Source: Burkholderiales bacterium (GTDB taxonomy: Bacteria > Pseudomonadota > Gammaproteobacteria > Burkholderiales > Burkholderiaceae_C). From it: a DNA stretch of 64,000 nt. The notes below the pieces were generated by a model. That model saw only the letters and a program-made list of their open reading frames with translations. It made no database searches and was not told the DNA's origin. Made by a program: the position numbers and the translations under genes. The DNA lies in contig CANCVB010000001.1 in assembly GCA_947381415.1 (NCBI GenBank), positions 1 through 64,000 of the forward strand, read 5' to 3'. Positions 42,630 through 51,571 of this stretch are shown piece after piece; the first letter of the stretch is position 1, and the number at the start of each line of letters is the position of its first letter.

Positions 42630-44027
42630 TCAGGAAGACATCAAATGGGGCAGCCACAAGGAAATGCTGGGGACATAGGTGATCAGTACCAGGCTGAACA
42701 ACAAGGGCACCAGCCAGGGCAAGATGGCCATGGTGGTGCGCTCGACACTCAAGTTGGCCACGCGGGCCAACACAAACAACACCATGCCCATGGGCGGGTG
42801 CAGCAGGCCAATCATGAGGTTGAGCACCATCACCAAACCGAAGTGAACCAGGTCGATACCCAGTTGTTGGCAGATGGGTACCAAAATGGGCACCAAAATC
42901 GTGATGGCTGCGGTGGGCTCTAAAAAACAACCCACAAACAGCATCAGTAAATTGGCCAGCAACAAAAACTGCCACGGTTGGTCGGTCACGCCCAAGACCC
43001 ATTGGCCAATCGCAGCGGTCACACCCGTGGCAGTGAGCAACCAACCAAAAATGCTGGCGGCGGCCACGATGAACAACACCGTGGCGGTGGTCTCCACCGT
43101 ATCCAAACAAATTTTCACAAAGAGCTTGAAATGCAAGGTGCGGTACCACACAAACCCCAAAATCATGGCCCACACACAAGCCGCGATGGCCCCTTCAGTC
43201 GGGGTGAACACGCCGGTGGTCATGCCGCCAATCAAAAGCACAGGTGTCATGATGGGCAAAACGGCTTGGAAATCAAACACTTTGTCGGCCGCAAACAGCA
43301 CAGCCAAACCCAGCATCACCGTCAGTTGTGGCTGTGTACCGAGTTCGGTGACCAGCAGCCAAATGGCCAGTGGCCATCCAACCACGACCAAGGTCTCTAC
43401 CAAGGCTTTGGCCAATTGAGGCCAATCGAACTTCACATCCCCGCCCCAGCCGTTTTTGTGGGCAAAGTAAGCCACCGTCAGCATCATCAGCAAAGCCATG
43501 ACCAAGCCGGGCATGATGCCAGCCAAAAACAATGCGCCCACCGAGACGTTGGCCATCATGCCGTAGATGACAAACGGCAGGCTGGGCGGAATGATGGGAC
43601 CAAGGGTGGCAGAGGCTGCGGTGACGCCGACGGCAAATTCGGGGTCGTAACCATGGTCGGTCATGGCTTTGATTTCGATGGTGCCCAAGCCTGCCGCGTC
43701 GGCGATGGCCGTGCCACTCATGCCTGCAAACACCACCGAGCCCACCACATTGACATGGCCTAAGCCGCCTTTGAGCCAACCGACCAAGGCCAGTGCATAG
43801 CTGTAAATGCGCTGGGTAATGCCCGCGGTGTTCATCAGGTTGCCAGCCAAGATGAAAAAAGGCACGGCCAGCAAAGGAAAGCTGTCAATGCCCGAGACCA
43901 TGCGGTGCACCACCACAAAAGGTGGCGAACTAGGGACCAACAACAGGTAAATAAGCGAGGCTGCCGCCATGGCCATGGCCACCGGCAAGCCACCACTGAG
44001 CAAGAACAAAAAAATGATTTTTAGCAT
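42630..44027 (-). CDS. dctM: TRAP transporter large permease, DctM type
   Basis: 465 residues, slightly longer than the usual 425-430, with about 11-12 membrane segments. Family motifs: PFFILAGNLMNTAGIT near residue 55, GLGHVNVVGSVVFAGMSGTAIADAAGLGTIEI (key residues SGTAIADA), and IIPPSLPFVIYG near 150. The TRAP large subunit drives Na+-coupled uptake of sugar acids and other organic acids in complex with the small subunit and the periplasmic binding protein. Confidence 0.94.
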   Translation of the reverse strand: MLKIIFLFLLSGGLPVAMAMAAASLIYLLLVPSSPPFVVVHRMVSGIDSFPLLAVPFFILAGNLMNTAGITQRIYSYALALVGWLKGGLGHVNVVGSVVFAGMSGTAIADAAGLGTIEIKAMTDHGYDPEFAVGVTAASATLGPIIPPSLPFVIYGMMANVSVGALFLAGIMPGLVMALLMMLTVAYFAHKNGWGGDVKFDWPQLAKALVETLVVVGWPLAIWLLVTELGTQPQLTVMLGLAVLFAADKVFDFQAVLPIMTPVLLIGGMTTGVFTPTEGAIAACVWAMILGFVWYRTLHFKLFVKICLDTVETTATVLFIVAAASIFGWLLTATGVTAAIGQWVLGVTDQPWQFLLLANLLMLFVGCFLEPTAAITILVPILVPICQQLGIDLVHFGLVMVLNLMIGLLHPPMGMVLFVLARVANLSVERTTMAILPWLVPLLFSLVLITYVPSISLWLPHLMSS

Positions 44028-44044
44028 GCGAGACTTTGTGAGGC

Positions 44045-44584
44045 TTAGAGTTTGTCGGGGCGTTCAAGCACGCTAAAGCCTTGCTGCCAGTGGCGACGCA
44101 TCACCCATGCGGCGCGCCACGTCATCAGCACAAAGGCCAGTAACACCACGCCATAGACGATATTCATGGGCAGGTTGACGATGGTCATTTGGTAATTGCC
44201 CATTTTCTGCATCAGCAACCATGTCAACCAGCTGGCACTGGCCAAAAACGCCAGTCGCAATGCATCGGTAAGCAAGGAGACGACCCGGGCCACGCCGGGC
44301 GACATGAAGCGAAAGAAAAAGTCCACTTGGATGTGGTTGTTTTTGGCCACGCCAATGACGGCACCCACAAACACGGTGGCGATCAGCAGGTAGCGGGCAA
44401 TTTCTTCGGTCCAAGCCGCTGAGTCATTGAACACGTAGCGGGTAATGAATTGGTAGAGCACCGTCACGCCCAAGGCCCAGAAAAAAAACAAGGCCAACCA
44501 GGCTTCGGCGATCGTGTCGCTCAGGTCAACCGATGCGTCTGCTTCGCCAAACGAGGCGGCCAGTTGCTCCAGATCGCCGCTCAT
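44045..44584 (-). CDS. dctQ: TRAP transporter small permease, DctQ type
   Basis: 179 residues with four membrane segments (about 27-46, 62-80, 100-120 and 140-160). The motif FNDSAAWTEEIARYLLIATVFVGAVIGV contains the conserved Trp-Thr-Glu-Glu block of DctQ subunits. An N-terminal hydrophilic stretch of about 25 residues precedes the first helix. The start overlaps the dctP stop by four bases, and dctM follows 17 bases later. Confidence 0.9.
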   Translation of the reverse strand: MSGDLEQLAASFGEADASVDLSDTIAEAWLALFFFWALGVTVLYQFITRYVFNDSAAWTEEIARYLLIATVFVGAVIGVAKNNHIQVDFFFRFMSPGVARVVSLLTDALRLAFLASASWLTWLLMQKMGNYQMTIVNLPMNIVYGVVLLAFVLMTWRAAWVMRRHWQQGFSVLERPDKL

Positions 44585-45552
44585 TTGACAGCCTGTACCC
44601 GGTCGTAGTCGGCGCGTGCCAGTCCCATGCTGTCAACCGGTTTGTTTTTCAACACCGCGTCTTGAAAACTTTTGCGGTTGACCTCGATCACTTGCAAACC
44701 TTTTTTCTTGAAAGTGTCAATCAACTCCGCCTCTCGCTTTTTGATTTTGGCGCTGGCCCTGGCCGCGGCTTCTTGCATCACCTCGGTGAACATTTTTTGC
44801 TCGGCGGGACTCAGGGTGCTCCAAACATGGGGGGCCACCATGGTGACCAAGCCGTCGACGATATGACCGGTGAGCATGATGGCTTTTTGCACCTCAAAGA
44901 ACTTTTTGGCTTCGATGGTGGTGAGCGGGTTTTCTTGCGCATCCACAGTGCCATTTTGCAAGGCCAAATAGACCTCGGCAAAAGCGATGGGTGTGGGGTT
45001 GGCGCCGCAGGCTTGCCAAGTGGCGGTATAGGCCGGTGCGTCAGGTACGCGGATCTTCAAGCCCTTGATGTCTGCGCATTGGGTGAAGGGTTTTTGAGCG
45101 CTGGTGTGGCGCGCGCCGTAATAGGTGTAGGCCGTGACTTGAATGCCGCTTTTGTTGCGAAACTCGTTGACCATTTCTTGGAACAAAGGGCTTTTGGAAT
45201 AAGCCAGCAAATGGTCGCCATCGCGAAAGATAAAGGGGTAGTAAGCAATGCCAAAGCGTGGGTAGCTGCGTGCAGCAAACGAAGGGCCACCGATGACGAT
45301 GTCTACCGACCCTAAAGTGAGGCCTTGGTTCAAGTCGGTTTCCTTGCCCAAACTGGACGCGGGAAAGACCTGAATATCAAACTTGCCATTGCTGCGTTTT
45401 TTGATTTCTTCAGCCGCCCACACCGATTCGGTGTGGTAGGGCTCGCTGGACTCGTAGACGTGCGCCCATTTGAGTTTTTGCTGCGCCATCGCCGCCGAGG
45501 GCACGCCCGCACCCATCGCCAATAAGAACCAAAGAAATGACAAGTAACGCAT
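44581..45552 (-). CDS. dctP: TRAP transporter substrate-binding protein, DctP type
   Basis: 323 residues. A signal peptide of about 23 residues ends AAMA|QQK. The mature part has KWAHVYESSEPYH, then VFPASSLGKETDLNQGLTLGSVDI, and ADIKGLKIRVPDAPAY, where the Arg is the usual ligand-carboxylate contact of DctP proteins. NGTVDAQENPLTTIEAKKF is also typical. The ligand is probably a sugar acid, given the adjacent dehydratase. It is the first gene of its operon; the 154-base gap to the divergent SDR contains an inverted repeat. Confidence 0.92.
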   Translation of the reverse strand: MRYLSFLWFLLAMGAGVPSAAMAQQKLKWAHVYESSEPYHTESVWAAEEIKKRSNGKFDIQVFPASSLGKETDLNQGLTLGSVDIVIGGPSFAARSYPRFGIAYYPFIFRDGDHLLAYSKSPLFQEMVNEFRNKSGIQVTAYTYYGARHTSAQKPFTQCADIKGLKIRVPDAPAYTATWQACGANPTPIAFAEVYLALQNGTVDAQENPLTTIEAKKFFEVQKAIMLTGHIVDGLVTMVAPHVWSTLSPAEQKMFTEVMQEAAARASAKIKKREAELIDTFKKKGLQVIEVNRKSFQDAVLKNKPVDSMGLARADYDRVQAVK

Positions 45553-45641
45553 GGTGAAAAGCTTTCAGGGGAAAAAGGGATGCTTGCATGCACCATACCG
45601 CTGCGTCAAGCGGGGCTTCATCCGCATAAACCCGTAGCCAA

Positions 45642-45660
45642 GGGCTTGGCTGCGAAGCCC
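45642..45660. promoter_or_regulatory. Inverted repeat between dctP and the divergent SDR operon
   Basis: GGGCTT at 45642-45647 and AAGCCC at 45655-45660 are complementary with a 7-base spacer, about 90 bases from the dctP start and 47 from the SDR start. It could be an operator for a sugar-acid regulator acting on both operons, but no regulator gene lies in the cluster and the arms are short. Confidence 0.3.
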
Positions 45661-45706
45661 TATCATCCCTGCTTGCGCCGTGGGCTTGAAACATTCTGGA
45701 AAACAC

Positions 45707-46441
45707 ATGCGATTACTTGGCAAACACATACTCATCACCGCCGCGGGTCAAGGCATAGGCAAGGCCACGGTCCTGGCCATGGTGGCCGAAGGCGCAACCG
45801 TTTGGGCCACCGACGTCAACCCCAGTTTGCTCGACGCTTTCAAAGGCATGGAGCGTGTTCACACCGCTGTCTTGGATGTGATGGACAAAGCGGCGATTCA
45901 CGCACAAATCGCTGGCATGGACCGCATCGATGCCTTATTCAATTGCGCCGGCTATGTGCACAGCGGCACTGCCTTGACGGCCACCGATGAAGACTGGAAC
46001 CTGGCTTTCAATCTCAACGTGCGTTCGCAGTTTTGGACGATTCAAGCCGCCTTGCCCAAAATGATTGCCCAAGGCGCAGGCAGCATCATCAACATGGCCA
46101 GCGTTGCGTCCAGTCTGAAGGGCTTGCCCAATCGCTTCGTTTACGGCACCAGCAAGGCGGCGGTGATTGGCCTGACCAAAGCCGTCGCGGCCGACCATGT
46201 GCGTCAAGGCATACGCTGCAATGCGATTTGCCCTGGCACGGTCGACACCCCTTCGCTGCAAGACCGCATCAACAGCCAAGCCGATCCGGTGCAAGCCCGC
46301 AAAGACTTCATCGCACGACAACCCATGGGGCGTTTGGCACAAGCCCATGAGATAGCGCCCATCGTGGTGTTTTTGGCCAGCGACGAATCGCAATTCACCA
46401 CCGGCCAAGCCTACTCGGTCGACGGCGGCATGACCATTTGA
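45707..46441 (+). CDS. SDR dehydrogenase, 2-keto-3-deoxy-L-fuconate dehydrogenase-like (DHRS6/BDH2 type)
   Basis: 244 residues from the ATG at 45707; an in-frame upstream GTG-type start at 45680 is less likely. It is a classical SDR with HILITAAGQGIGKA, LFNCAGYVHSGT, IINMASVASSLKG and the catalytic YGTSKAAVIGLTK. The segments AAGQGIGKA, SVASSLKG, RFVYGTSKAAVIGLTKAVAAD and CPGTVDTPSLQDRI closely follow human DHRS6/BDH2 as I remember it; bacterial members of this group include 2-keto-3-deoxy-L-fuconate dehydrogenase. That reaction makes 2,4-diketo-3-deoxy acids, the substrate type of the FAH hydrolase two genes downstream. Confidence 0.8.
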   Translation: MRLLGKHILITAAGQGIGKATVLAMVAEGATVWATDVNPSLLDAFKGMERVHTAVLDVMDKAAIHAQIAGMDRIDALFNCAGYVHSGTALTATDEDWNLAFNLNVRSQFWTIQAALPKMIAQGAGSIINMASVASSLKGLPNRFVYGTSKAAVIGLTKAVAADHVRQGIRCNAICPGTVDTPSLQDRINSQADPVQARKDFIARQPMGRLAQAHEIAPIVVFLASDESQFTTGQAYSVDGGMTI

Positions 46442-46458
46442 TATTTCAAGGAACAGCA

Positions 46459-47217
46459 ATGAATCAACTCGATATGCAAGGCCGTCATGCGGTGGTGACG
46501 GGTGGCGCGAGCGGTTTGGGCTTTGCCATGGTCGAGCGCTTGCTGCGCTCGGGCGCGCAAGTCACGGTATGGGACCATGATGCCAATGGCATGGCCAAGG
46601 CGCAAGCGGCCTTCCTACAAGCCGTTCCCGGCGCCGTGGTGCACAGTGTGAAAGTCGACCTCACCCAGCACCCCGAAGTGGTTGAAGCGGTCAAGCAAAG
46701 CATTGCGTTTGCGCCGGTGGATGCCTTGGTCAACAGTGCAGGCATTTCGGGCCCCACCGTGAAGTCTTGGGACTACCCACTGGCCGATTGGCACAAGGTG
46801 TTTGACATCAATGTCAATGGCTTGTACTACTGTTGCCGCGAATTGGCGCCGCACATGAAAGCACGCAATTACGGCCGCATCGTCAACGTCGCCTCTGTGG
46901 CAGGCAAAGACGGCAACCCCAATGCCAGCGCCTACAGTGCCAGCAAAGCCGCTGTCATTGCTTTGACCAAATCGCTGGGCAAAGAACTCGCCGATACCGG
47001 TGTGCGGGTCAACTGCGTCACGCCTGCGGCCGTCAAAACCCCCATCTTTGACCAAATCTCACCGGAACACATCCAGTTCATGCTGAGCAAGATTCCCATG
47101 GGCCGGTTTGGCACACCCGATGAAATTGCCGCCATGGTGGCTTGGTTGTGTACCGAAGACTGTTCGTTCTCGACCGGTGCTGTCTTCGATTTGTCAGGTG
47201 GCCGGTCCACCTATTGA
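46459..47217 (+). CDS. SDR family oxidoreductase
   Basis: 252 residues. AAGGA lies seven bases before the ATG at 46459. The nucleotide-binding motif is VVTGGASGLGFAM, and an Asp at the end of beta-2 (VWDHDAN) suggests NAD rather than NADP. NSAGISGPT, then VNVASVAGKDGN and catalytic YSASKAAVIALTK complete the set. It resembles FabG-like sugar dehydrogenases. In this operon it may oxidise the sugar to its lactone or be a second keto-acid dehydrogenase. It lies 17 bases after the first SDR gene and 18 before the FAH gene. Confidence 0.82.
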   Translation: MNQLDMQGRHAVVTGGASGLGFAMVERLLRSGAQVTVWDHDANGMAKAQAAFLQAVPGAVVHSVKVDLTQHPEVVEAVKQSIAFAPVDALVNSAGISGPTVKSWDYPLADWHKVFDINVNGLYYCCRELAPHMKARNYGRIVNVASVAGKDGNPNASAYSASKAAVIALTKSLGKELADTGVRVNCVTPAAVKTPIFDQISPEHIQFMLSKIPMGRFGTPDEIAAMVAWLCTEDCSFSTGAVFDLSGGRSTY

Positions 47218-47235
47218 TTTTTTACAGGAGCAAAA

Positions 47236-48102
47236 ATGAAACTTGTGCGCTATGGCCAAATGGGCCGCGAAAAACCCGGCCTCATCGATGCAGACGGCAA
47301 GCTGCGTGACTTAAGCCACGTCATTGCCGATGTCACACCCGAGCATCTGAGCGACAAGGCCTTGGCCAAACTCGCACGCATCAAGACCGCTTCATTGCCT
47401 TTGGTCAAGGGCAAGCCCCGCATGGGTTGTCCCATCAGCCATGTGGGCAAGTTCATTGCCATCGGTTTGAACTACGCCGACCACGCGGCCGAATCCAATT
47501 TGCCCGTGCCCAAAGAGCCTGTCGTGTTCATGAAGGCCAACAGCTGTGTGCAAGGGCCCAATGACGACATCATGCTGCCCAAGGGCTCGGTCAAATCCGA
47601 CTGGGAAGTCGAGTTGGGCGTGGTGATTGGCACCCGAGCCAGCTATGTCTCGCAAGCCCAGGCGCTGAACCACGTGGCTGGCTATTGCACCATCAACGAT
47701 GTCTCTGAACGCGAATACCAACTCGAGCGCGGTTTAACCTGGGACAAGGGCAAGGGTTGCGACACCTTTGGCCCCATCGGTCCTTGGTTGGTGACCCGTG
47801 ACGAAGTGCCGCAACCGCAGCGTTTGGCCATGTGGCTCGACGTCAATGGCGTGCGCATGCAAACCGGCAACACCAAAACCATGGTGTTCAATGTGGCCAA
47901 ACTGGTGAGCTACGTCAGCACCTTCATGACCTTGATGCCCGGTGACGTCATCACCACAGGAACGCCTCCAGGTGTCGGCATGGGCATGAAGAAAAATGGC
48001 AAACCCGCCCCTGTGTTTCTCAAGGCTGGCGACACCATGTCCTTGGGTATTGAGGGTTTAGGCGAGCAACACCAAAAAGTGGTAGCGTACAAAAAACATT
48101 GA
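47236..48102 (+). CDS. Fumarylacetoacetate hydrolase family protein (2,4-diketo-3-deoxy sugar acid hydrolase candidate)
   Basis: 288 residues with an N-terminal small domain and the C-terminal FAH fold. GLNYADHAAESNLP and EPVVFMKANSCVQGPND are typical. The metal ligands are the two Glu of DWEVELGVVIG and the Asp of INDVSEREYQ. GDVITTGTPPGVGMG closes the site. This subgroup includes 2,4-diketo-3-deoxy-L-fuconate hydrolase (products pyruvate and L-lactate), ureidoglycolate lyase and acylpyruvases. Given the adjacent DHRS6-like SDR and dehydratase I favour the diketo-acid hydrolase. AGGAG lies seven bases before the ATG. Confidence 0.87.
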   Translation: MKLVRYGQMGREKPGLIDADGKLRDLSHVIADVTPEHLSDKALAKLARIKTASLPLVKGKPRMGCPISHVGKFIAIGLNYADHAAESNLPVPKEPVVFMKANSCVQGPNDDIMLPKGSVKSDWEVELGVVIGTRASYVSQAQALNHVAGYCTINDVSEREYQLERGLTWDKGKGCDTFGPIGPWLVTRDEVPQPQRLAMWLDVNGVRMQTGNTKTMVFNVAKLVSYVSTFMTLMPGDVITTGTPPGVGMGMKKNGKPAPVFLKAGDTMSLGIEGLGEQHQKVVAYKKH

Positions 48103-48114
48103 GATGGGCGTGAT

Positions 48115-49518
48115 GTGAAAAAAGCGGTCCTTGTTCTTGCCTCGTTGCTCTGCTTTGTGCACGGGACCGCTGTCACCCAAACCGCTTCCGACAAAGCTGT
48201 TGTGCCGCAAGAGGTGTACAAGCAGCCAGTGGCTGGTTTGACGCCCAAGCAAATGCAAGTATTTCTCAAGGGTGAGCGCACCTTCACCAATTTTTGGATG
48301 GCGGTCAACAACCCCGTCATCCCCTTGGTGTGGGACTTGTCCCAGCCTGGGCCGGCCGGTGGCGAATGGGGCTTAGGCCCGATGTTTTTGGCCACCAACT
48401 GCGCCTCTTGCCACCTCAATGCCGGCCGCGGCAGAGCCTTGGATGCCAGTGGCAGCTTGGCAATTCAGCATGTGTTGCGCATCTCCATACCGGGGGAGGG
48501 TCCGCATGGCGGCCCCAAGCCAGACCCCAACTATGGGACAGACATTCAAATGTTTGACACCATCACCCGCAAAGACCCCGAAGCCCGCGCCGGTGAAGCC
48601 GAGGTCTACATCGATTGGCTGGCCAAAACCTTCACCTTCCCCGATGGAGAAACCTTGGAGCTGCGTCAACCCAAGGTTCGGCTTGAAAAGCCCAACTTTG
48701 GCCCCTTGACCGATGGCGTGATGTTGTCCTTGCGTAACAGCCAGGCCATGGTGGGCATGGGGTACTTGGAGGCAATCAGCGAAAAAGACATCTTGCAAGT
48801 CGCGCAACAGCAAAAGGCGCAGGGCTTGAACGGTCGACCCAACTATGTGCGTGACGATATCAACAACAAACAAGCCATGGGCCGTTTTGGTTGGAAAGCC
48901 AACCAACCCAGCATCAGGCAACAAATTGCCTCGGCATTTGCGAGCGATATAGGCATTACCTCTTCGCTCTACCCTTTCACCCAATGCACGCCCGTGCAGC
49001 ATGAGTGCCAGGCCGCCATCAAAGGCCCCAAACCCGAATTGCGCCCCGAGTTATGGGACGCCATTACTTTTTGGACCCAAGCCCTGGAAGTGCCTGAACG
49101 ACGCGATGTTGACAAGCCTGAGGTCAAACGCGGTGAGGCTTTGTTTGCCTCGGCGGGCTGTGCCATGTGCCATGTGCCTGAATGGCGAACTGGCAAGTAC
49201 GCGGCCGTACCGCCTGTTTCCAACAAGCGCATCAACCCTTACACAGACTTGCTGTTGCACGACATGGGCGCCGATTTGGCAGATGGTCGCCCCGACTTCA
49301 AGGCCAGTGGCAGCGATTGGCGCACCCCGCCTTTGTGGGGCATAGGTTTGTCCAAACAGGTGAGTGCCAGCACCTCGTTTTTGCACGATGGTCGTGCGCG
49401 CAATCTGCTTGAGGCGATTGTGTGGCATGGTGGCGAAGCCAAGGCCTCGCGCGACAAATTCAGCGCCTTGGCCGCCCAACAGCGCCAAGACTTGCTGACG
49501 TTTTTAGAGTCGCTGTAA
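48115..49518 (+). CDS. Dihaem c-type cytochrome, DUF1111 (thiol oxidoreductase-like) family
   Basis: 467 residues with a GTG start 12 bases after the FAH gene. Residues 1-23 form a signal peptide (KK, hydrophobic core, TAVTQT). Two haem c sites are visible: CASCH at residues 96-100 and CAMCH at 349-353. The spacing and the C-terminal DWRTPPLWGIG and SFLHDGRARNLLEAI match the DUF1111 family, distantly related to MauG and dihaem peroxidases. It would be periplasmic and could pass electrons to the respiratory chain. Its partner is unknown. A link to sugar oxidation is suggested only by its place in the operon. Confidence 0.85.
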   Translation: MKKAVLVLASLLCFVHGTAVTQTASDKAVVPQEVYKQPVAGLTPKQMQVFLKGERTFTNFWMAVNNPVIPLVWDLSQPGPAGGEWGLGPMFLATNCASCHLNAGRGRALDASGSLAIQHVLRISIPGEGPHGGPKPDPNYGTDIQMFDTITRKDPEARAGEAEVYIDWLAKTFTFPDGETLELRQPKVRLEKPNFGPLTDGVMLSLRNSQAMVGMGYLEAISEKDILQVAQQQKAQGLNGRPNYVRDDINNKQAMGRFGWKANQPSIRQQIASAFASDIGITSSLYPFTQCTPVQHECQAAIKGPKPELRPELWDAITFWTQALEVPERRDVDKPEVKRGEALFASAGCAMCHVPEWRTGKYAAVPPVSNKRINPYTDLLLHDMGADLADGRPDFKASGSDWRTPPLWGIGLSKQVSASTSFLHDGRARNLLEAIVWHGGEAKASRDKFSALAAQQRQDLLTFLESL

Positions 49519-49532
49519 CCTGGGTCTTGACG

Positions 49533-49553
49533 CCCTGACTCAGCTTGTCAGGG
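49533..49553. terminator. Hairpin between the convergent cytochrome and ttcA genes
   Basis: CCCTGAC at 49533-49539 and GTCAGGG at 49547-49553 form a perfect 7-bp stem with a 7-base loop, spanning the ttcA stop and lying 14 bases after the cytochrome stop. It could act in both directions, but neither side has a strong T tract. Confidence 0.4.
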
Positions 49554-50415
49554 TAACGGTTTGCATACCGGGCAAACTGGGCAATTGAAACGGTTCTGTA
49601 TCGAAGGCGGTGTCACCGTCGGGGTTGGCTATGCCGGTGGTTTTCAAACCTTTGAAGTCAAACAAGCTGTGGTCAAGCAAATGCGAAGGTGCCACATGTT
49701 GCAGCGAATTGAACATGATGTCCAAACGACCGGGGTGTTTTTTCTCCCATTCGCGCAACATGTCGCCGACTTGCTGGCGCTGTAAACCGTCTTGGCTGCC
49801 GCACAAGGTGCAGGGAATGATGGGAAACGCGCGGTGGGCGGCCCAACGCTGCAAGTCACGCTCGGCCACAAAGGCCAAGGGCCGAATCACAATGTGGTGC
49901 CCAGCGTCACTGACCAATTTAGGCGGCATGCTTTTTAACTTGCCGCCAAAAAACATGTTCAAGAAAAACGTCTGCAAGATGTCATCGCGGTGATGACCCA
50001 GGGCGATTTTGGTGGCGCCAATTTCATCAGCAACGCGGTACAAAATGCCTCTGCGCAAGCGGCTGCACAGGCTGCACATGGTTTTGCCTTCGGGAATTTT
50101 GCTCTTCACAATCGAATAGGTGTCTTGCGTTTCGATGCGAAAAGGCACGCCCAGCGAACCGAGGTAATCGGGCAGCACATGGGCTGGAAAACCAGGTTGT
50201 TTTTGGTCCAAATTCACGGCAACGATATCAAAATGGATCGGTGCCCTGGCCTTGAGTTTGAGCAAGATGTCGAGCATGCCGTAGCTGTCCTTGCCACCCG
50301 ACATGCACACCATCACCTTGTCGCCTTCTTCAATCATGTTGAATTGGACAATGGCCTCGCCCACCTGTCGGCACAGGCGTTTTTCCAGTTTTTGGGTTTC
50401 GCGTTCAATCTGCAT
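49540..50415 (-). CDS. ttcA: tRNA 2-thiocytidine biosynthesis protein TtcA
   Basis: 291 residues. TtcA thiolates cytidine 32 of certain tRNAs using ATP and an Fe-S cluster. The PP-loop is [10 protein letters not shown] near residue 38. The two CxxC motifs that bind the cluster are [10 protein letters not shown] near 113 and [14 protein letters not shown] near 205, and [17 protein letters not shown] lies between them. It is the last gene of a folM-folB-ttcA operon, three bases after folB, and faces the cytochrome gene. Confidence 0.95.
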   Translation of the reverse strand: MQIERETQKLEKRLCRQVGEAIVQFNMIEEGDKVMVCMSGGKDSYGMLDILLKLKARAPIHFDIVAVNLDQKQPGFPAHVLPDYLGSLGVPFRIETQDTYSIVKSKIPEGKTMCSLCSRLRRGILYRVADEIGATKIALGHHRDDILQTFFLNMFFGGKLKSMPPKLVSDAGHHIVIRPLAFVAERDLQRWAAHRAFPIIPCTLCGSQDGLQRQQVGDMLREWEKKHPGRLDIMFNSLQHVAPSHLLDHSLFDFKGLKTTGIANPDGDTAFDTEPFQLPSLPGMQTVTLTS

Positions 50416-50418
50416 GGT

Positions 50419-50787
50419 TCACCATGGGCCCGCCTCCATGCGGATAGCGACTTCGCAGTCGTCAAAGATTTCAAGTTTGGTGATTTTCACCCGTACCGCT
50501 TTCACCCCTGGCAATTGCATCAGGCGGTGGCAGAGTTGGCCAATCATGGTCTCGAGCAAGCTCACATGCTGGGCCGTGCATTCGTCGATGATGATTTGAC
50601 GCACTTTGCGGTAGTCCAGCACGCGCGATATATCGTCATCCGCAGGCAGCAGGGGTTGCGCCCCCAAGCTGAGTTCGGCATCGACCTGTATGGGTTGGGG
50701 TGCTTTTTTCTCGTGCGCCAAGATGCCCAAGTCTGCATTGAAACGCAGTCCGCTCAGGCTGAGGGTTTGGTGGCCTTTGGAGTTCAT
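50419..50787 (-). CDS. folB: Dihydroneopterin aldolase-like protein
   Basis: 122 residues, the usual length of FolB, which cleaves dihydroneopterin in folate synthesis or isomerises dihydroneopterin and dihydromonapterin derivatives. Conserved parts: LGILAHEKKAPQPIQVDAEL with the catalytic Glu, VLDYRKVRQII, HVSLLETMIGQL with a substrate-binding Glu, and VRVKITKLEIFDDC with the catalytic Lys. It lies between the FolM-like reductase and ttcA on the same strand, consistent with a pterin pair. Confidence 0.88.
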   Translation of the reverse strand: MNSKGHQTLSLSGLRFNADLGILAHEKKAPQPIQVDAELSLGAQPLLPADDDISRVLDYRKVRQIIIDECTAQHVSLLETMIGQLCHRLMQLPGVKAVRVKITKLEIFDDCEVAIRMEAGPW

Positions 50788-50794
50788 AAGGTGC

Positions 50795-51571
50795 TTACAT
50801 CAGCGAAAAATCACGCTCAAATTTCATCAAGTGTTGTCCACCATCAACCAACAAACTGGTGCCGGTGACAGAGTGATTGGTCAGTGCAAACAGCACCGTG
50901 GCGACCACATCTTCCACGCTCGACGAGCGACCCAGGGGCGAGAGTTGGTGCAGTTGCGCAAACTTGTCGTCGCTGAGCAAATGGCTGGTCAAGGTCAGTC
51001 CAGGGGCAACACCAACCACCCGCAATTGCGGCGCCAAGGCCTGGGCCAGCATGGTGTTGGCAGCGTACAAAGCGGCTTTAGACAGGGTGTAGCTTAAAAA
51101 ATCAGGGTTGTAGTTCCACAGTTTTTGGTCCAACATGTTGACAACAACACCGCTGCTGTCGCGTTGTTTCACATGGGCATACAGCATCTGGGCCAAAACG
51201 ATCGCAGCGCCTGTGTTGCTGCGCAAATGTTGCTCCATTGAGGCAAAACCAAAACTGACCGCGCTGTCGTGTTCAAACAGCGCTGCGCTGTTGACCACCG
51301 CATCCAATTGCCCCATGTGTTGCTGGGCTGACGCAAACAACGCGCGGACCTGAGACTCCTCGCTCAAATCTGCCGCAAAAGCGGCGGCGCCGCCGGTCAA
51401 GGCAGCGCATTCACTGGCGGTTGCTTGGGCTTCGGTAGCGGAGTGCCGGTAATGCACAGCGACACGCCAACCGGCCTTGGCCAGCCCTAAAGCAATGGCG
51501 CGGCCCAAGCGCTTGCCTGCACCGGTGACCAGCACAGCAGGCGCGACAGCAAGAACAGGATCAGAGGGCAT
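50795..51571 (-). CDS. folM: SDR family reductase, FolM-like (dihydromonapterin/pteridine reductase)
   Basis: 258 residues from the ATG at 51571; a TTG at 51580 would add three residues. The cofactor motif VTGAGKRLGRAIAL has the TGxxxRxG pattern, with a basic Arg, typical of pteridine reductases and FolM rather than general SDRs (TGxxxGxG). AVVNSAALFEHD, the catalytic YTLSKAALYAAN and a DQKLWNYNPDF stretch before it also match that group. Pairing with folB supports a pterin substrate. Its start codon overlaps, within CATG, the possible start of the divergent methyltransferase gene. Confidence 0.82.
   Translation of the reverse strand: MPSDPVLAVAPAVLVTGAGKRLGRAIALGLAKAGWRVAVHYRHSATEAQATASECAALTGGAAAFAADLSEESQVRALFASAQQHMGQLDAVVNSAALFEHDSAVSFGFASMEQHLRSNTGAAIVLAQMLYAHVKQRDSSGVVVNMLDQKLWNYNPDFLSYTLSKAALYAANTMLAQALAPQLRVVGVAPGLTLTSHLLSDDKFAQLHQLSPLGRSSSVEDVVATVLFALTNHSVTGTSLLVDGGQHLMKFERDFSLM

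Noticed and set aside
41439-42923. 494-codon open frame on the plus strand opposite the UxaA-family gene
   Set aside because: The minus frame has intact dehydratase motifs; the plus frame is His/Gly/Gln-rich and runs across a gene boundary.
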